Shown here one piece after another: positions 49,365 to 58,763 of a stretch of DNA of 64,000 nt (the stretch's first letter is position 1; the number at the start of each line of letters is the position of its first letter). The stretch covers positions 2,030,501 to 2,094,500 of the forward strand of contig CP009416.1 in NCBI GenBank assembly GCA_000818095.1. The letters are read 5' to 3'. A program made the position numbers and the translations under genes. Source of the DNA: Jeotgalibacillus malaysiensis. Lineage in GTDB: Bacteria; Bacillota; Bacilli; Bacillales; Jeotgalibacillaceae. The notes under the pieces are model-generated. The model was given only the letters and a program-made list of their open reading frames with translations, had not been told where the DNA came from and ran no database searches.

Positions 49365-50388
49365 ATCGGCTGAGCGCCGGAAGTTTTGTCAGAAACATCT
49401 CGAGAATCATATCTTTTCTTCCTGAAGAAGACTTCAGTGCCAGATCACATTCAGCGAGCGAGAGCATAATGGTTTTCAGGTGATCCTCAGATAGCTTTGC
49501 TGCGTGCTGACCAGCAAGCTTCACTCTGAATGGATGAACCTTCAGCCTTGATGCAATCTGCTGCTGGCTGAATCCTTTTCCGCTCATATTTTTCACCTGA
49601 TAGATCAGCCTGAACTGACCGCTTAAAAGTGCGAGCAGCTTTAAAGGCTCTTCCTTTTGTCTGATCAGATCATGATAAAGTTCGATTGCCTGACCAGTCC
49701 GACCATTCAACGTAAACTCGATCAAATCAAAAACATTATTCTCTACAGATTTAGGAGTCAGAAGGACTACATCCTCATGTCTGATCATATCCGCACCATC
49801 TGCATATAATGCGAGCTTCTCAATTTCTCCTGCAAGCATAAAAAGATTGGTACCTGCAAGAACTGTGAGCTTTTCAACTGCTTCATCCTCAATCTGAAGC
49901 CTGTGATCAGCCACTTTACTTTTAATCCAGCCCTTAATATCATTCACCGTTAATTTTTTTGCTTCGATCACTGACGCAGTTTTTTTCGTCAGCTTGGTAA
50001 TCTTTTTTCTTTCATCAAGCTTCTCAGCTGGTACATGTATGACGAGCACTGTATAGGGAGCAGGCGATGCAAGATAAGCTTCTAGCACCTCTGTTGACTG
50101 TTTTGAATCTTTTTTCTTTTCTGCTGTGAAAAACATTGCACCCTCAACAAATACCAATCGCTTCTCACCCATAAATGGAAATGATTCAGCGTCTTCTATA
50201 GCCGCCTCAAGTGTATCTTCATCTGCCAGGTCATGAAGCGAAAAATTAAAGTCCATTTCTTCTTCAGAAACCACGTGCTGAATCAATAATTGTTTTGTCT
50301 CATGAAGCAGATATTCTTCTTCCCCGTACAATAAATAAACAGGTGCAAGCTGTCCTTTTTTTATTGCGTTCCATTCCTTGATAATCAA
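49363..50388 (-). CDS. holA: DNA polymerase III subunit delta HolA
   Basis: HolA opens the sliding clamp in the clamp loader complex. The 341-residue product shows the HolA pattern: PVYLLYGEEEYLLHETKQLL near the start, AESFPFMGEKRLV, SPAPYTVLVIHVP, LDERKKITKLTKK, and KVHPFRVKLAGQHA near the C terminus. TTG at 50388 with GAGG about 9 bp upstream is chosen as start. The gene is in its normal Bacillus place, between rpsT and comEC. Confidence 0.93.
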   Translation of the reverse strand: MIIKEWNAIKKGQLAPVYLLYGEEEYLLHETKQLLIQHVVSEEEMDFNFSLHDLADEDTLEAAIEDAESFPFMGEKRLVFVEGAMFFTAEKKKDSKQSTEVLEAYLASPAPYTVLVIHVPAEKLDERKKITKLTKKTASVIEAKKLTVNDIKGWIKSKVADHRLQIEDEAVEKLTVLAGTNLFMLAGEIEKLALYADGADMIRHEDVVLLTPKSVENNVFDLIEFTLNGRTGQAIELYHDLIRQKEEPLKLLALLSGQFRLIYQVKNMSGKGFSQQQIASRLKVHPFRVKLAGQHAAKLSEDHLKTIMLSLAECDLALKSSSGRKDMILEMFLTKLPALSR

Positions 50389-50417
50389 ATAAATCCGCCT
50401 CACTTTTATATGTATCA

Positions 50418-50526
50418 CCACTATTGTATAGGAAACGCTGCTCCCTATACAACAGTGGAAAGGGCAGAGCGGGTCTGCCTTATATAAACACTGAAAAGGT
50501 AGGCCCGGGTCACCAGCTTTTCAGTT
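50418..50526 (-). other. hairpins upstream of holA
   Basis: An imperfect 14-bp inverted repeat (CCACT-TTGTATAGG at 50418-50432 and its complement at 50444-50458) and two further repeats (GGCAGA...TCTGCC and CTGAAAAG...CTTTTCAG near 50463-50525) fill the gap upstream of holA. No gene is seen there. They may serve as attenuator or spacer elements. Confidence 0.4.
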
Positions 50527-50659
50527 GTTTGTGCGTAGTATTTGTATCAATTTATGAATTATTTGTGATAAGCTGTTGATTGTAACAGATTTTATATGGT
50601 AACTATGGATTTTTCTAAAACGATGCACTATACTGAAAATGTATATAGGAGGGGTAACC

Positions 50660-50794
50660 ATGAATGAATTCGAACAAAATGTGCAATCAAAACGAAACGA
50701 CCTGATTGATTCCGGCGTAGCATTCGTTGTATCATTTCTTTTCTTCGCTGCATTATTCACAGTTGGAACAATTATCTCAGTCGTGGGATCCTAA
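50660..50794 (+). CDS. yqzM: YqzM family small membrane protein
   Basis: The 44-residue product starts MNEFEQNVQSKRNDLIDSGV and has one membrane helix (about 20-42), the known YqzM pattern. AGGAGGGGTAACC precedes the ATG. It lies between holA and comEC on the opposite strand, as in B. subtilis, and ends at a terminator. Function unknown. Confidence 0.92.
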   Translation: MNEFEQNVQSKRNDLIDSGVAFVVSFLFFAALFTVGTIISVVGS

Positions 50795-50801
50795 CTTTTT
50801 A

Positions 50802-50825
50802 AAGAGCCTTTAGGGCTCTTTTTAT
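50802..50825. terminator. bidirectional terminator between yqzM and comEC
   Basis: AAGAGCC and GGCTCTT form a stem with a short loop, followed by a T-run on the plus strand. The comEC stop overlaps it, so it can serve both genes. Confidence 0.88.
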
Positions 50826-53071
50826 TTTTCTATATTATATGGAATGGCAACCTCAAAAGTGCCCCCGTCTCCTGTAAATGTATATCTGACTGCACCATGC
50901 GTCGAAGTGAGATAGACTTTTGACTCGCCAAGACGCTCAAGTACATCTGCATGAGGATGACCATACATATTGTTTCTGCCTGCCGAGATTACTGCAATCT
51001 CCGGTTTGACAATCTCTAAGAATGCTTCTGTAGTAGAAGAATTGCTTCCATGATGAGCGACCTTCAACACATCAATATCTTCAAATTCATCAGTCATTGC
51101 AACTTCAGATTCCTGCTCAATATCTCCTGTAAATAGCCACTTCTTCCCGCCCGCTTCTGCCTGTAAGACGAGTGAAGCATTGTTTCCTTTCAGTTGATCT
51201 TTTGGTGTAATTAAACTAAATGAGCTATCCCCCGCCTGCCATTCTACCGGTTTTGTCAGTTCTTTCACCGGAATTCTCTTTTCGGCAAACGCTTCAAGTA
51301 GCTTTCTCATTTCTTCTTTATCAGCAGATTTTGCACTTGTCCATACTTCCCCTATTTTAAGATCCTTTAACAGGTCTTCGGCACCGCCAATATGATCCCA
51401 ATCATGATGAGTCAGAATCAAGAGATCAATTTTAGAGATGCCCATGCTTTTCAGATAAGGCAGGACTACTTTTTCTCCTACTGAAAATTGGTTATCAGCC
51501 TGCCCGAACTGAACCTGCCCACCCGTATCAATCAGATAATTGCCCTGATTATATGGCAGCTGGATTAATATACTGTCACCCTGCCCGACATTGATAAATG
51601 TAATGTGACCTTCCGGATTAAAGTAAGGTGAACTGATCAGATATGCAGACATCACAACCAGACTAATGGCGGAAAGCAAAAATCTGTTCTTTTCAAATAA
51701 ACTTAAGATCAATATCATTCCACTACTTAGAGTGATCATTTTCATCTCAGAAGGCTTTCCTGCGATATAAACTAAATGTCTGATATCTGAAATAAATAAT
51801 GAAAGCTGATCAATTGGTGCAATGAGCATAGCGGGTAGCCATACAGCAAATGCTGCTGCTTCTATTGAAAGAAAAGACAGAAGATAAATAAAAATAAAGG
51901 CTGGAAGAATGATCAGCGTGTAGAGAGGTACATATAGCAGATTCATAAAAAATGAAGATAAAGACAGCTCATAAAAATGCCATAGAATAATTGGCAGCGC
52001 TCCAAATTGCGCAACGGTTGTTACCATTAACAGGCCAATGATTTTGTTATGCGATGTTAAGATTCTGCCTGAAGAAAGTGCAAGTGTGAAGCTGACTGCA
52101 TAACTGAGCTGGAAGCCTGCATTAACAAGCTCTGTCGGAAATATAAATAAGTGGATCACAAATACAGCGCTCAACAAATGCAGCAGCGGGATCCGCACAA
52201 AAATAAATTGAAGACCAAGCCCTAACAGAACCATTCCGACAGCTCTTAAAACCGGCGGGGCAGCTCCTGCCATCACCGCATAAAAAGGAAGGATGACAAA
52301 TAAGCTGATTCTGATCGTCTCTTTTGTAAGTCCCGCCTTTAACAGCACTTTCCAGAGAAAAAAAGTAATCATGCCAACATGCATACCTGAAATAGCCAGA
52401 AGGTGAATGACCCCCAGCCGCTGATACATTCTGATCTGCTCATCGCCCATGAGATGACGATCTCCGAATAATAAAGCTGCGGCGATCCCCTGCAGGTTAT
52501 CAGGGAAAATAATTTTCGTTTTTTCAATCCCGTTGTATCTAATTTCTGAGAGGAAAGTATATAAATTTTTCTTTTCAGATATACAGTCCGATAACCCATG
52601 CGCTTTAAATACCCAATGAATATTCTCGTAATATAAATACTTTTTATAATCAAAAGCAGAAAAATTTTCAGCTGAGGACGGCACGGTGAGCTCACCTTCC
52701 CACTTACATGTGCTGTATGAAGGGAGACGATCAAGCAGGTGCTGCTGATCTTCTGATAGAGTGATGATCAACTTTTCAGAACCATCCAGCGCAACTGCTC
52801 TTTTAACACGCTCTCCGGTAAATGGTGTTAATAATCTGAGTGACAAATGAGATTCTTCAGGGGATATAGATGTTTGAAGTGAATGAAGTGTGAGGTCTGT
52901 ATGGAGATAAAAAAAGAGACTGGTGACAATTGATATAAGAGGGATCAAAAGCTGACGCGTCTTCATGAAATAAATGAAGCAAATGAGGAAGGTGAGAGGC
53001 AGTAACTCAGAATGATATGCTCCGGCAGCACCTGCGAGTGCTGCCGGAGCGCTGTATAAAAGCAGCTTCAA
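50822..53071 (-). CDS. comEC: competence DNA channel protein ComEC
   Basis: ComEC forms the channel that brings single-stranded DNA across the membrane in transformation. The 749-residue product has N-terminal helices and an OB-like domain, the central competence domain of many membrane helices (HLLAISGMHVGMITFFLW), and a C-terminal metallo-beta-lactamase-like domain with LTHHDWDHIGG and KVAHHGSNSS. The length is near that of B. subtilis ComEC. The TTG start overlaps the comEB stop; AGGATGAG is the ribosome site. Confidence 0.96.
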   Translation of the reverse strand: MKLLLYSAPAALAGAAGAYHSELLPLTFLICFIYFMKTRQLLIPLISIVTSLFFYLHTDLTLHSLQTSISPEESHLSLRLLTPFTGERVKRAVALDGSEKLIITLSEDQQHLLDRLPSYSTCKWEGELTVPSSAENFSAFDYKKYLYYENIHWVFKAHGLSDCISEKKNLYTFLSEIRYNGIEKTKIIFPDNLQGIAAALLFGDRHLMGDEQIRMYQRLGVIHLLAISGMHVGMITFFLWKVLLKAGLTKETIRISLFVILPFYAVMAGAAPPVLRAVGMVLLGLGLQFIFVRIPLLHLLSAVFVIHLFIFPTELVNAGFQLSYAVSFTLALSSGRILTSHNKIIGLLMVTTVAQFGALPIILWHFYELSLSSFFMNLLYVPLYTLIILPAFIFIYLLSFLSIEAAAFAVWLPAMLIAPIDQLSLFISDIRHLVYIAGKPSEMKMITLSSGMILILSLFEKNRFLLSAISLVVMSAYLISSPYFNPEGHITFINVGQGDSILIQLPYNQGNYLIDTGGQVQFGQADNQFSVGEKVVLPYLKSMGISKIDLLILTHHDWDHIGGAEDLLKDLKIGEVWTSAKSADKEEMRKLLEAFAEKRIPVKELTKPVEWQAGDSSFSLITPKDQLKGNNASLVLQAEAGGKKWLFTGDIEQESEVAMTDEFEDIDVLKVAHHGSNSSTTEAFLEIVKPEIAVISAGRNNMYGHPHADVLERLGESKVYLTSTHGAVRYTFTGDGGTFEVAIPYNIEK

Positions 53072-53547
53072 CTCATCCTGCCCTGGGCTGCAGGTGAAAT
53101 CAGCTGTTCAATAGAAGACGGATCAAATGGTACACACTCTGTTTCTACACCCGACTGTTCAAGGAGCTCGATTGCATATGGATGATTTTTATAATCACTT
53201 GCATAATAAATTTTTGAGATCCCGGCCTGAATGATTGCTTTTGTACACTGCAGACAAGGGAAGTGAGTGACATACATACTTGCACCTTCTGTTGCTGCAC
53301 CAAACTTCGCACACTGCAGCAGTGCATTCATTTCAGCATGTATTGTTCTCACACAATGATTATCAATGACATAACAGCCTTCATCTATACAATGTGTGCC
53401 ACCCTTGATCGAGCCATTGTAGCCCCCTGCAATAATACGCTGTTCACGCACAATGGTTGCGCCAACTGTCAGTCTTGTACAAGTACTTCTAAGTGCAAGC
53501 AAATGACTTTGTGCCATAAAATATTGATTCCATGAAATTCTGTTCAT
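53068..53547 (-). CDS. comEB: ComE operon protein 2, dCMP deaminase family
   Basis: The product is a zinc-dependent deoxycytidylate deaminase-like enzyme. The 159-residue protein contains RISWNQYFMAQSHLLALRST at the start, GGYNGSIKGG, HAEMNALLQCAKFG (zinc ligand and catalytic Glu), and FPCLQCTKAIIQAG (zinc cysteines). It is about 30 residues shorter at the C terminus than B. subtilis ComEB. GGAGGCG precedes the ATG. It overlaps comEC by 4 bp. Confidence 0.95.
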   Translation of the reverse strand: MNRISWNQYFMAQSHLLALRSTCTRLTVGATIVREQRIIAGGYNGSIKGGTHCIDEGCYVIDNHCVRTIHAEMNALLQCAKFGAATEGASMYVTHFPCLQCTKAIIQAGISKIYYASDYKNHPYAIELLEQSGVETECVPFDPSSIEQLISPAAQGRMS

Positions 53548-53602
53548 TTATAACGCCTCCTGACAGCTGCTGCTGTATATTCATTTTAAAAACGTGCCTG
53601 AA

Positions 53603-54187
53603 TTAATATGTGCTGATCAGTTCCTTCAGTTTTTCAAAGGTTTTCTCACCAATGCCTGAAATATTCATCAGCTCTTCCACTGATTTGAACTGACCATTTT
53701 CTTCTCTGTACTGAATGATAGCCGAAGCTTTAGCGGGTCCAATACCAGGGATGGTTTCTAGTTCTGATTGGTCTGCGGTATTAATATTTATTGTATCAGA
53801 TTGTGCAGGGGTGGTACCTTTCATTTCAGAAGAAAGTGCGGGAACTATGATCACCATTTCATCCTGCAGCTTTTGTGCCATATTTACTGCAGCCATATCA
53901 GCCTCAGGAAGTTCACCGCCAGCTTTTCTGATCAGGTCAATTACCCTGTCTCCAGCAGACATTTCATAGACACCTTCCCGCTTCACCTCGCCTTTTATAT
54001 CAACAAATAATACATGATTCAATTCTGCTTCAGCAGACTCATTTGTAAAGGTTACCTCGTCATTCAGTGGACTTTCAACAGGAATAGAGCTTTGAGTGGA
54101 TTGATTAAACAGAAAAAAGCATAAAAGGATTAAGAGAGGGGTGAAAATAAGAAGAATTTTTTGCCGGGTTTTGAACCATAGCAGCAT
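53603..54187 (-). CDS. comEA: competence DNA receptor ComEA
   Basis: ComEA binds double-stranded DNA outside the membrane. The 194-residue product has an N-terminal membrane anchor (about 10-32), a linker, an SLBB-like domain (about 55-115, FVDIKGEVKREGVYEM) and a C-terminal helix-hairpin-helix pair (about 130-194, INTADQSELETIPGIGPAKA). GGAGGACTGACTC precedes the ATG. It is the first gene of the comE operon. The usual divergent comER upstream is absent. Confidence 0.96.
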   Translation of the reverse strand: MLLWFKTRQKILLIFTPLLILLCFFLFNQSTQSSIPVESPLNDEVTFTNESAEAELNHVLFVDIKGEVKREGVYEMSAGDRVIDLIRKAGGELPEADMAAVNMAQKLQDEMVIIVPALSSEMKGTTPAQSDTININTADQSELETIPGIGPAKASAIIQYREENGQFKSVEELMNISGIGEKTFEKLKELISTY

Positions 54188-54272
54188 GAGTCAGTCCTCC
54201 AATATTCTGCAGAAGACTGTCAGAAGATTACATTCATTATATTATGAAGAAGTAAAAAGTCAATAAAAATAC

Positions 54273-54292
54273 ACGAAGAGTTATCTCTTCGT
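54273..54292 (-). terminator. terminator after yqeM
   Basis: ACGAAGAG (54273-54280) and CTCTTCGT (54285-54292) form a perfect stem with a 4-nt loop, overlapping the yqeM stop. An ATTTTTATTG run follows on the minus strand. Confidence 0.85.
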
Positions 54293-55024
54293 GCATGTAA
54301 AAAATATACGTTCACTTAATTCATCAGGGGCAGTGTCCTTGAAATCCGCAGTCACTGAATTTACAGTAAAACCGGCTTCCTGAAGCCATGCTTTATACTG
54401 ATCTATATGAAATGTCCGCTGTTTGTGAAATTCATCAAAACGCGAATAAAGGTTTCCCTCTTCTTTAATAAAAAATGTCAGCTCATGCTCTGCACTGTTT
54501 TCATATTCACCTTCAAAAGAGTTCCAGATATAAGCTGCTTCTCCGTCATCATATGAATAAGTCTGCCCTGCAAACAATTCATTAACTTTATACACTGAGT
54601 GAACGTCAAACATAAAAATACCGTCTGCTGTCAGGAGATTGTACATTTTTTTAAATGTCTGCTGAACCGCCTCTTCTGTCTCGAGGTAATTAAGCGAATC
54701 ACAGAAGATCGTGATCAAATCAAACTGACCGAGATCCTCTGCTTCTGACATATCCATCTGGAAGAACCTGATCGACTGTCCAGCTTCCATTGCTTTTTGC
54801 TGAGCCATTGAAAGCATGGATTCAGACAGATCAATTCCAACTGTCTCAAATCCGGCAGCTGAAGCTCTGACAGTCCACTCTCCGGTACCACAGCCCACAT
54901 CAAGCAGCTTCATGCCTTTGACCTGATGCTGTTCTTTCTGATGAAATAAAAAGCTCATCCAGTCATCATAAGGCACATCGCTCATGAGTCTGTCATAGAC
55001 ATAGGCAAACTGATCGTAAGCCAT
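54281..55024 (-). CDS. yqeM: SAM-dependent methyltransferase YqeM
   Basis: The 247-residue product is a class I methyltransferase. Motif I is KLLDVGCGTGEWT, followed by VGIDLSESML and ITIFCDSLNYLET. The target is unknown. The ATG overlaps the rsfS stop by one base, so it is part of the yqeG-yqeM operon, as in B. subtilis. A terminator follows. Confidence 0.92.
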   Translation of the reverse strand: MAYDQFAYVYDRLMSDVPYDDWMSFLFHQKEQHQVKGMKLLDVGCGTGEWTVRASAAGFETVGIDLSESMLSMAQQKAMEAGQSIRFFQMDMSEAEDLGQFDLITIFCDSLNYLETEEAVQQTFKKMYNLLTADGIFMFDVHSVYKVNELFAGQTYSYDDGEAAYIWNSFEGEYENSAEHELTFFIKEEGNLYSRFDEFHKQRTFHIDQYKAWLQEAGFTVNSVTADFKDTAPDELSERIFFTCTKR

Positions 55025-55380
55025 TAGCTGATTGTGCTCGTCATATCTTCAATCTGAGCGTCTCCCCATAGCTTTTCAAGTTTATAATAATCTCTTTCAT
55101 CGCGGTGGAATACGTGAACAATGACACTTCCAAGATCTACAAGTACCCATCTTGCTTCATCATAGCCTTCCATTCTCTTAACGTTAAAGCCTTCTTCTTC
55201 CGCACGATCTTTCACTTCTTTAGCAATCGCCTGAACCTGCTTATCAGAGTTACCATGGCAGATCACAAAGTAATCTGCAATAAGAGAGATCCCCTGCATA
55301 TTTAAAGCGACAATATCCTCTGCTCTTTTGTCATCAGCCGCATTATATGCAAGTGATAATAATTCATTTTCCTTCGTCAT
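55024..55380 (-). CDS. rsfS: ribosome silencing factor RsfS
   Basis: RsfS binds L14 and blocks 30S joining when nutrients are low. The 118-residue product contains IVALNMQGISLIADYFVICH, VKRMEGYDEARWVLVDLGSV and IVHVFHRDERDYYKLEKLW, the family signature. ATG at 55380 is preferred (GGAG at 8 bp); an earlier ATG at 55386 is too close to the site. It overlaps neighbours in the operon. Confidence 0.96.
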   Translation of the reverse strand: MTKENELLSLAYNAADDKRAEDIVALNMQGISLIADYFVICHGNSDKQVQAIAKEVKDRAEEEGFNVKRMEGYDEARWVLVDLGSVIVHVFHRDERDYYKLEKLWGDAQIEDMTSTIS

Positions 55381-55382
55381 AC

Positions 55383-55946
55383 TCATTTCTCCTTTTGAAC
55401 ATATTCGTTATAGCCTGATAAAGTATCCGGAAACACAGGCTGATATTTACTGATTAAAAATTCAATTGACTGCTTCAATGCAATTTTCATCGCTTCATTC
55501 AGGTCCTGTCCGGCTACAGCACGTACATTCTCCACACCGGAAAATTTTCTGCCCGGCTCTATATAATCGGCAAGATAAATTACTTTTTCAAGCTGACTCA
55601 TTTGAGGTCTGCCTGTTGTGTGATATTTGATTGCATTTAGTACATCTTCATTTATAATTCCAAATTTATCTTTCGCGAATACAGCGCCTACAGGGGCGTG
55701 CCAGAGTTCATGGTGAAAGTCCAGCAACACCGGATCAAGATTATTTTCAATAATGACCCTTCTCATTTCCTGCTTATCGTGAAACTTAGCCATATCGTGA
55801 AGGGCAGCAGCAAGCTCTGCATCTTCAATGCTGACGTTGTGTTTTTCTGCAAGATATTGTGCAGATTCAATGACACCCAGCGTATGAATATACCTTTTTT
55901 CAGGGAGTATCTCTTTTACCAGTCTTTTAGCCTGTTCAAGATCCAT
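55383..55946 (-). CDS. yqeK: HD-domain Ap4A hydrolase YqeK
   Basis: YqeK proteins hydrolyse diadenosine tetraphosphate symmetrically. The 187-residue product starts MDLEQAKRLVKEILPEKRY and has the HD metal motif in ALHDMAKFHDKQ, then HAPVGAVFAKDKFG, YHTTGRPQMS and VIYLADYIEPGR. GAGGAGGGTC precedes the ATG. It overlaps nadD and rsfS. Confidence 0.94.
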   Translation of the reverse strand: MDLEQAKRLVKEILPEKRYIHTLGVIESAQYLAEKHNVSIEDAELAAALHDMAKFHDKQEMRRVIIENNLDPVLLDFHHELWHAPVGAVFAKDKFGIINEDVLNAIKYHTTGRPQMSQLEKVIYLADYIEPGRKFSGVENVRAVAGQDLNEAMKIALKQSIEFLISKYQPVFPDTLSGYNEYVQKEK

Positions 55947-56508
55947 AAAGACCCTCCTCTAAAATATACGTGTAGGCTTTTTCAGGAATTAAAAATCGGC
56001 AATCCTGTTTTTCTAATAGCCTTTTTCTAAGCATTGTAGAAGACAGTTCAATTACCGGACCTTTAATCATTATTACATCCTCATTTCCCCTATCCGGGTA
56101 ACCTGGTCTTTCAAATCCGGCGAATGTAATCATTTTTTTTAATTCTTCAATGCGGTGCCATGTTGATAGTGATTCAATCATATCACCGCCGATAATAAAG
56201 AAGAAATCTGTATCCGGCTCCTGATGTGTAAGGTGAGTGATTGTGTCAAAGCTGTATGACTTTCCCTCTCTTAACACTTCAGTCAGATCAAGCTTAAAAT
56301 AAGGCACATCAGCAATACACTTTTCAATCATCCTGCATCGCTCAGCAGCACTTGTCTGACCGGAAATCGTTTTATGGGGTGGCGAAGCGTTTGGCATAAA
56401 CCTCACTTCATCAAGTGAAAGAGCATGATACGCTTCATTAGCCATAATTAAATGTGCGATATGGACAGGGTCAAACGTTCCACCCATAATGCCAACTCGC
56501 TTTTTCAT
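55936..56508 (-). CDS. nadD: nicotinate-nucleotide adenylyltransferase NadD
   Basis: NadD makes nicotinic acid adenine dinucleotide in NAD synthesis. The 190-residue product has the nucleotidyl transferase motif GIMGGTFDPVHIAHL and ELSSTMLRKRL (the ISSTxxR-like motif near the C terminus). The length is typical. Its start overlaps the yhbY stop, so it is translated by coupling. Confidence 0.96.
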   Translation of the reverse strand: MKKRVGIMGGTFDPVHIAHLIMANEAYHALSLDEVRFMPNASPPHKTISGQTSAAERCRMIEKCIADVPYFKLDLTEVLREGKSYSFDTITHLTHQEPDTDFFFIIGGDMIESLSTWHRIEELKKMITFAGFERPGYPDRGNEDVIMIKGPVIELSSTMLRKRLLEKQDCRFLIPEKAYTYILEEGLYGS

Positions 56509-56810
56509 TATTTTCGGGCTTTCGGCAATTCAATTTTTTTATTTTCACGAGATTCTTTGTATAATACAACAGTATGTCCAATTAATTGAACAAGTTCAGC
56601 CTTCGCTCCTTTTGAAAGGGCTTCTGCCACTTCGTCTTTATCCTGTTCGCAATTCTGGAGAATGCTCACTTTGATTAATTCTCTCACCTCGAGCGCTTCT
56701 GCGATCTGCTTAACCATATTATCGTTTACTCCGCCTTTACCTACCTGAAAAATCGGCGATAAGTTGTGTGCTTCAGCACGTAAAAATCTTTTTTGTTTAC
56801 CTGTTAACAT
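56508..56810 (-). CDS. yhbY: ribosome assembly RNA-binding protein YhbY/YqeI
   Basis: This CRM-domain protein binds pre-50S RNA. The 100-residue product starts MLTGKQKRFLRAEAHNLSP and has the CRM signature FQVGKGGVNDNMVKQI and ELIKVSILQNCEQD. AGGAGTGAAAAT precedes the ATG. It lies between aroE and nadD, as in B. subtilis. Confidence 0.95.
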   Translation of the reverse strand: MLTGKQKRFLRAEAHNLSPIFQVGKGGVNDNMVKQIAEALEVRELIKVSILQNCEQDKDEVAEALSKGAKAELVQLIGHTVVLYKESRENKKIELPKARK

Positions 56811-56814
56811 ATTT

Positions 56815-57639
56815 TCACTCCTGGTTCATTTTGTCTGTCATTTTTGCCATCATACCGGCAGCGTCAGGTTCTTTAGATGTCCACTTCTGAAAGGCCAGAG
56901 ACCCCTGAAATACAAACATACCAATTCCATTTAATGCTTCTGCACCGGCTGATTCAGCTTTTATTAAAAATTGTGTACTTAAAGGATTATAGATGATATC
57001 TGCTGCAAGTGCTCCTTTTTTCATTGAAGAGCTATCAAGCGGAAGATTTTCAGTATCCGGATACATTCCCACCGACGTGGTATTGATCACAATATCATAA
57101 TCATAAAGTCTGTTCTGAGCTTCTGTCAGATTCAGACCCGATTTTAGACCGAGCGTTTTAATTAACCTTTCAGCCTTTTCCGGCGAACGGTTAGCTACGC
57201 TTATCTGATCGGCTCCAAAGGCGCGCAATGCGCCTGTAATCCCTTTAGCCGCTCCGCCTGCGCCGATTACAAGTATAGCTGATTTTCTGATCTCTTCAGC
57301 AGTACGCTTTAACAATAACGATTGTAAAAAGCCGTCTCCATCAGTGTTATAGCCTGTACATTTACCATTGTTAATAACAACTGTGTTGACAGCTCCTAGT
57401 ATTGCAGCTGTCTCATCAATTTCATCAAGATACTGTATGACATGTTCCTTGTGCGGAATCGTCACGTTAAAACCTTTATAATGGTTTTCTTTAAATGTTT
57501 GAATCTGCTGAGCAAGTCTGTCAGGAGAAACTTCTATTGCTTCATAAACACCTTCAATATTTAACTCATCCAGCCATATGTTATGCATGAATGGTGATTT
57601 TGAGTGGCGAATTGGATAACCAATAACGGCAAGCTTCAT
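56815..57639 (-). CDS. aroE: shikimate dehydrogenase AroE
   Basis: AroE reduces 3-dehydroshikimate in the shikimate pathway. The 274-residue product begins with the substrate site IGYPIRHSKSPFMHN. It continues with NVTIPHKEHVI, NTVVINNGKCTGYNTDGDGF, and the NADP-binding VIGAGGAAKGITGAL. GGAGGAAC precedes the ATG. It lies between yqeH and yhbY in the usual order. Confidence 0.97.
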   Translation of the reverse strand: MKLAVIGYPIRHSKSPFMHNIWLDELNIEGVYEAIEVSPDRLAQQIQTFKENHYKGFNVTIPHKEHVIQYLDEIDETAAILGAVNTVVINNGKCTGYNTDGDGFLQSLLLKRTAEEIRKSAILVIGAGGAAKGITGALRAFGADQISVANRSPEKAERLIKTLGLKSGLNLTEAQNRLYDYDIVINTTSVGMYPDTENLPLDSSSMKKGALAADIIYNPLSTQFLIKAESAGAEALNGIGMFVFQGSLAFQKWTSKEPDAAGMMAKMTDKMNQE

Positions 57640-57656
57640 AAAAGTTCCTCCAATGA

Positions 57657-58763
57657 TTAAATTAATGATTTTCTGATAATTGCACTGACGCCCTCTGGGA
57701 CATACGCTGCAATTTTTGCACCCGGTTCATTAATCGTGATCCAGCCGAGACCTGAAAATACGATATCAGTTTTACCTTCTCTAATGGTAAATTCCTGTCT
57801 TTTCAGCGGTGGAAAAGATGCAAGGTCTTCTGCTCTAGGGGGCGACAGCATATCTCCAGCATGACGCTTATAAAGCTCATCTGCCTTTTCAAGCTTCGTA
57901 CGATGGATTTCCAGCTCGTTTGAGAAATAGCAGGTGAATGAGTTTCTTTCCCCGCTAATGAAATCAAATCGCGCGAGACCAGCAATAAATAGAGACTGCT
58001 CTTCATTCAGCTGGAATACTTTCGGCTTTAATTCTTTTTTAGGAAGAACCTTTTTCAAGTCTTTTTTGTTAATGACATGTGCCATCTGGTCGCGGTTAAT
58101 AATTCCTGGTGTATCAATAATGGCTTTTCCATCATCAAGCGGGATTTCAATCATATCAAGCGTTGTACCCGGGAACTGTGATGTTGTAATGATATCCTGC
58201 TCCCCTGTTACTTCCTTGATGATACGATTGATCAGTGTGGACTTCCCGACGTTGGTACAGCCCACAACATACACATCACGGCCTTTTCGCTCACGGTCAA
58301 TTGCCTGAAGAACGTCCTGGATATGGTGTCCCTTATCGGCACTGCACAGCAATACATCGACTGGCTTCAGTCCCATCTGACTCGCTTCATATTTCATCCA
58401 GTTAATCAGTTTATTTGTTTTAACTGACTTCGGCAGTACGTCTGCCTTATTTCCAATCAGCAATACGGGATTATTTCCTACAAAGCGGTGCAGACCGGTC
58501 AGAAAACTACCATTAAAATCTGATATATCAACAACCTTAACAATCAGCGCATCTGCCTGCCCAAGACCGTTCAGGATTTTTAAAAAGTCGTCATCTGTCA
58601 GTGCTACATCCTGCACCTCATTATAATGCTTCAGCTTAAAGCAGCGCTGGCAGACAATCTGATCTCTTTCAAGACTTGACGGTGGAGCATAACCGAGACC
58701 TTCTTTATCAGCTGTCTGGATCTCAACTCCGCATCCAATACACGTTAATTTTTCTTCGTTCAC
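57657..58763 (-). CDS. yqeH: ribosome biogenesis GTPase YqeH
   Basis: YqeH helps assemble the 30S subunit. The 368-residue product has an N-terminal treble-clef zinc finger (CIGCG and CQRCFKL, about residues 8-43). Its GTPase motifs are circularly permuted: NKADVLP (G4) comes before the P loop GCTNVGKSTLI (G1) and DTPGI (G3). The C-terminal domain follows. The GTG start overlaps the yqeG stop by 4 bp. Confidence 0.97.
   Translation of the reverse strand: MNEEKLTCIGCGVEIQTADKEGLGYAPPSSLERDQIVCQRCFKLKHYNEVQDVALTDDDFLKILNGLGQADALIVKVVDISDFNGSFLTGLHRFVGNNPVLLIGNKADVLPKSVKTNKLINWMKYEASQMGLKPVDVLLCSADKGHHIQDVLQAIDRERKGRDVYVVGCTNVGKSTLINRIIKEVTGEQDIITTSQFPGTTLDMIEIPLDDGKAIIDTPGIINRDQMAHVINKKDLKKVLPKKELKPKVFQLNEEQSLFIAGLARFDFISGERNSFTCYFSNELEIHRTKLEKADELYKRHAGDMLSPPRAEDLASFPPLKRQEFTIREGKTDIVFSGLGWITINEPGAKIAAYVPEGVSAIIRKSLI

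Noticed and set aside
50521-50760. Minus-strand 79-codon frame opposite yqzM
   Set aside because: It is antisense to the conserved yqzM gene and lacks a ribosome site.
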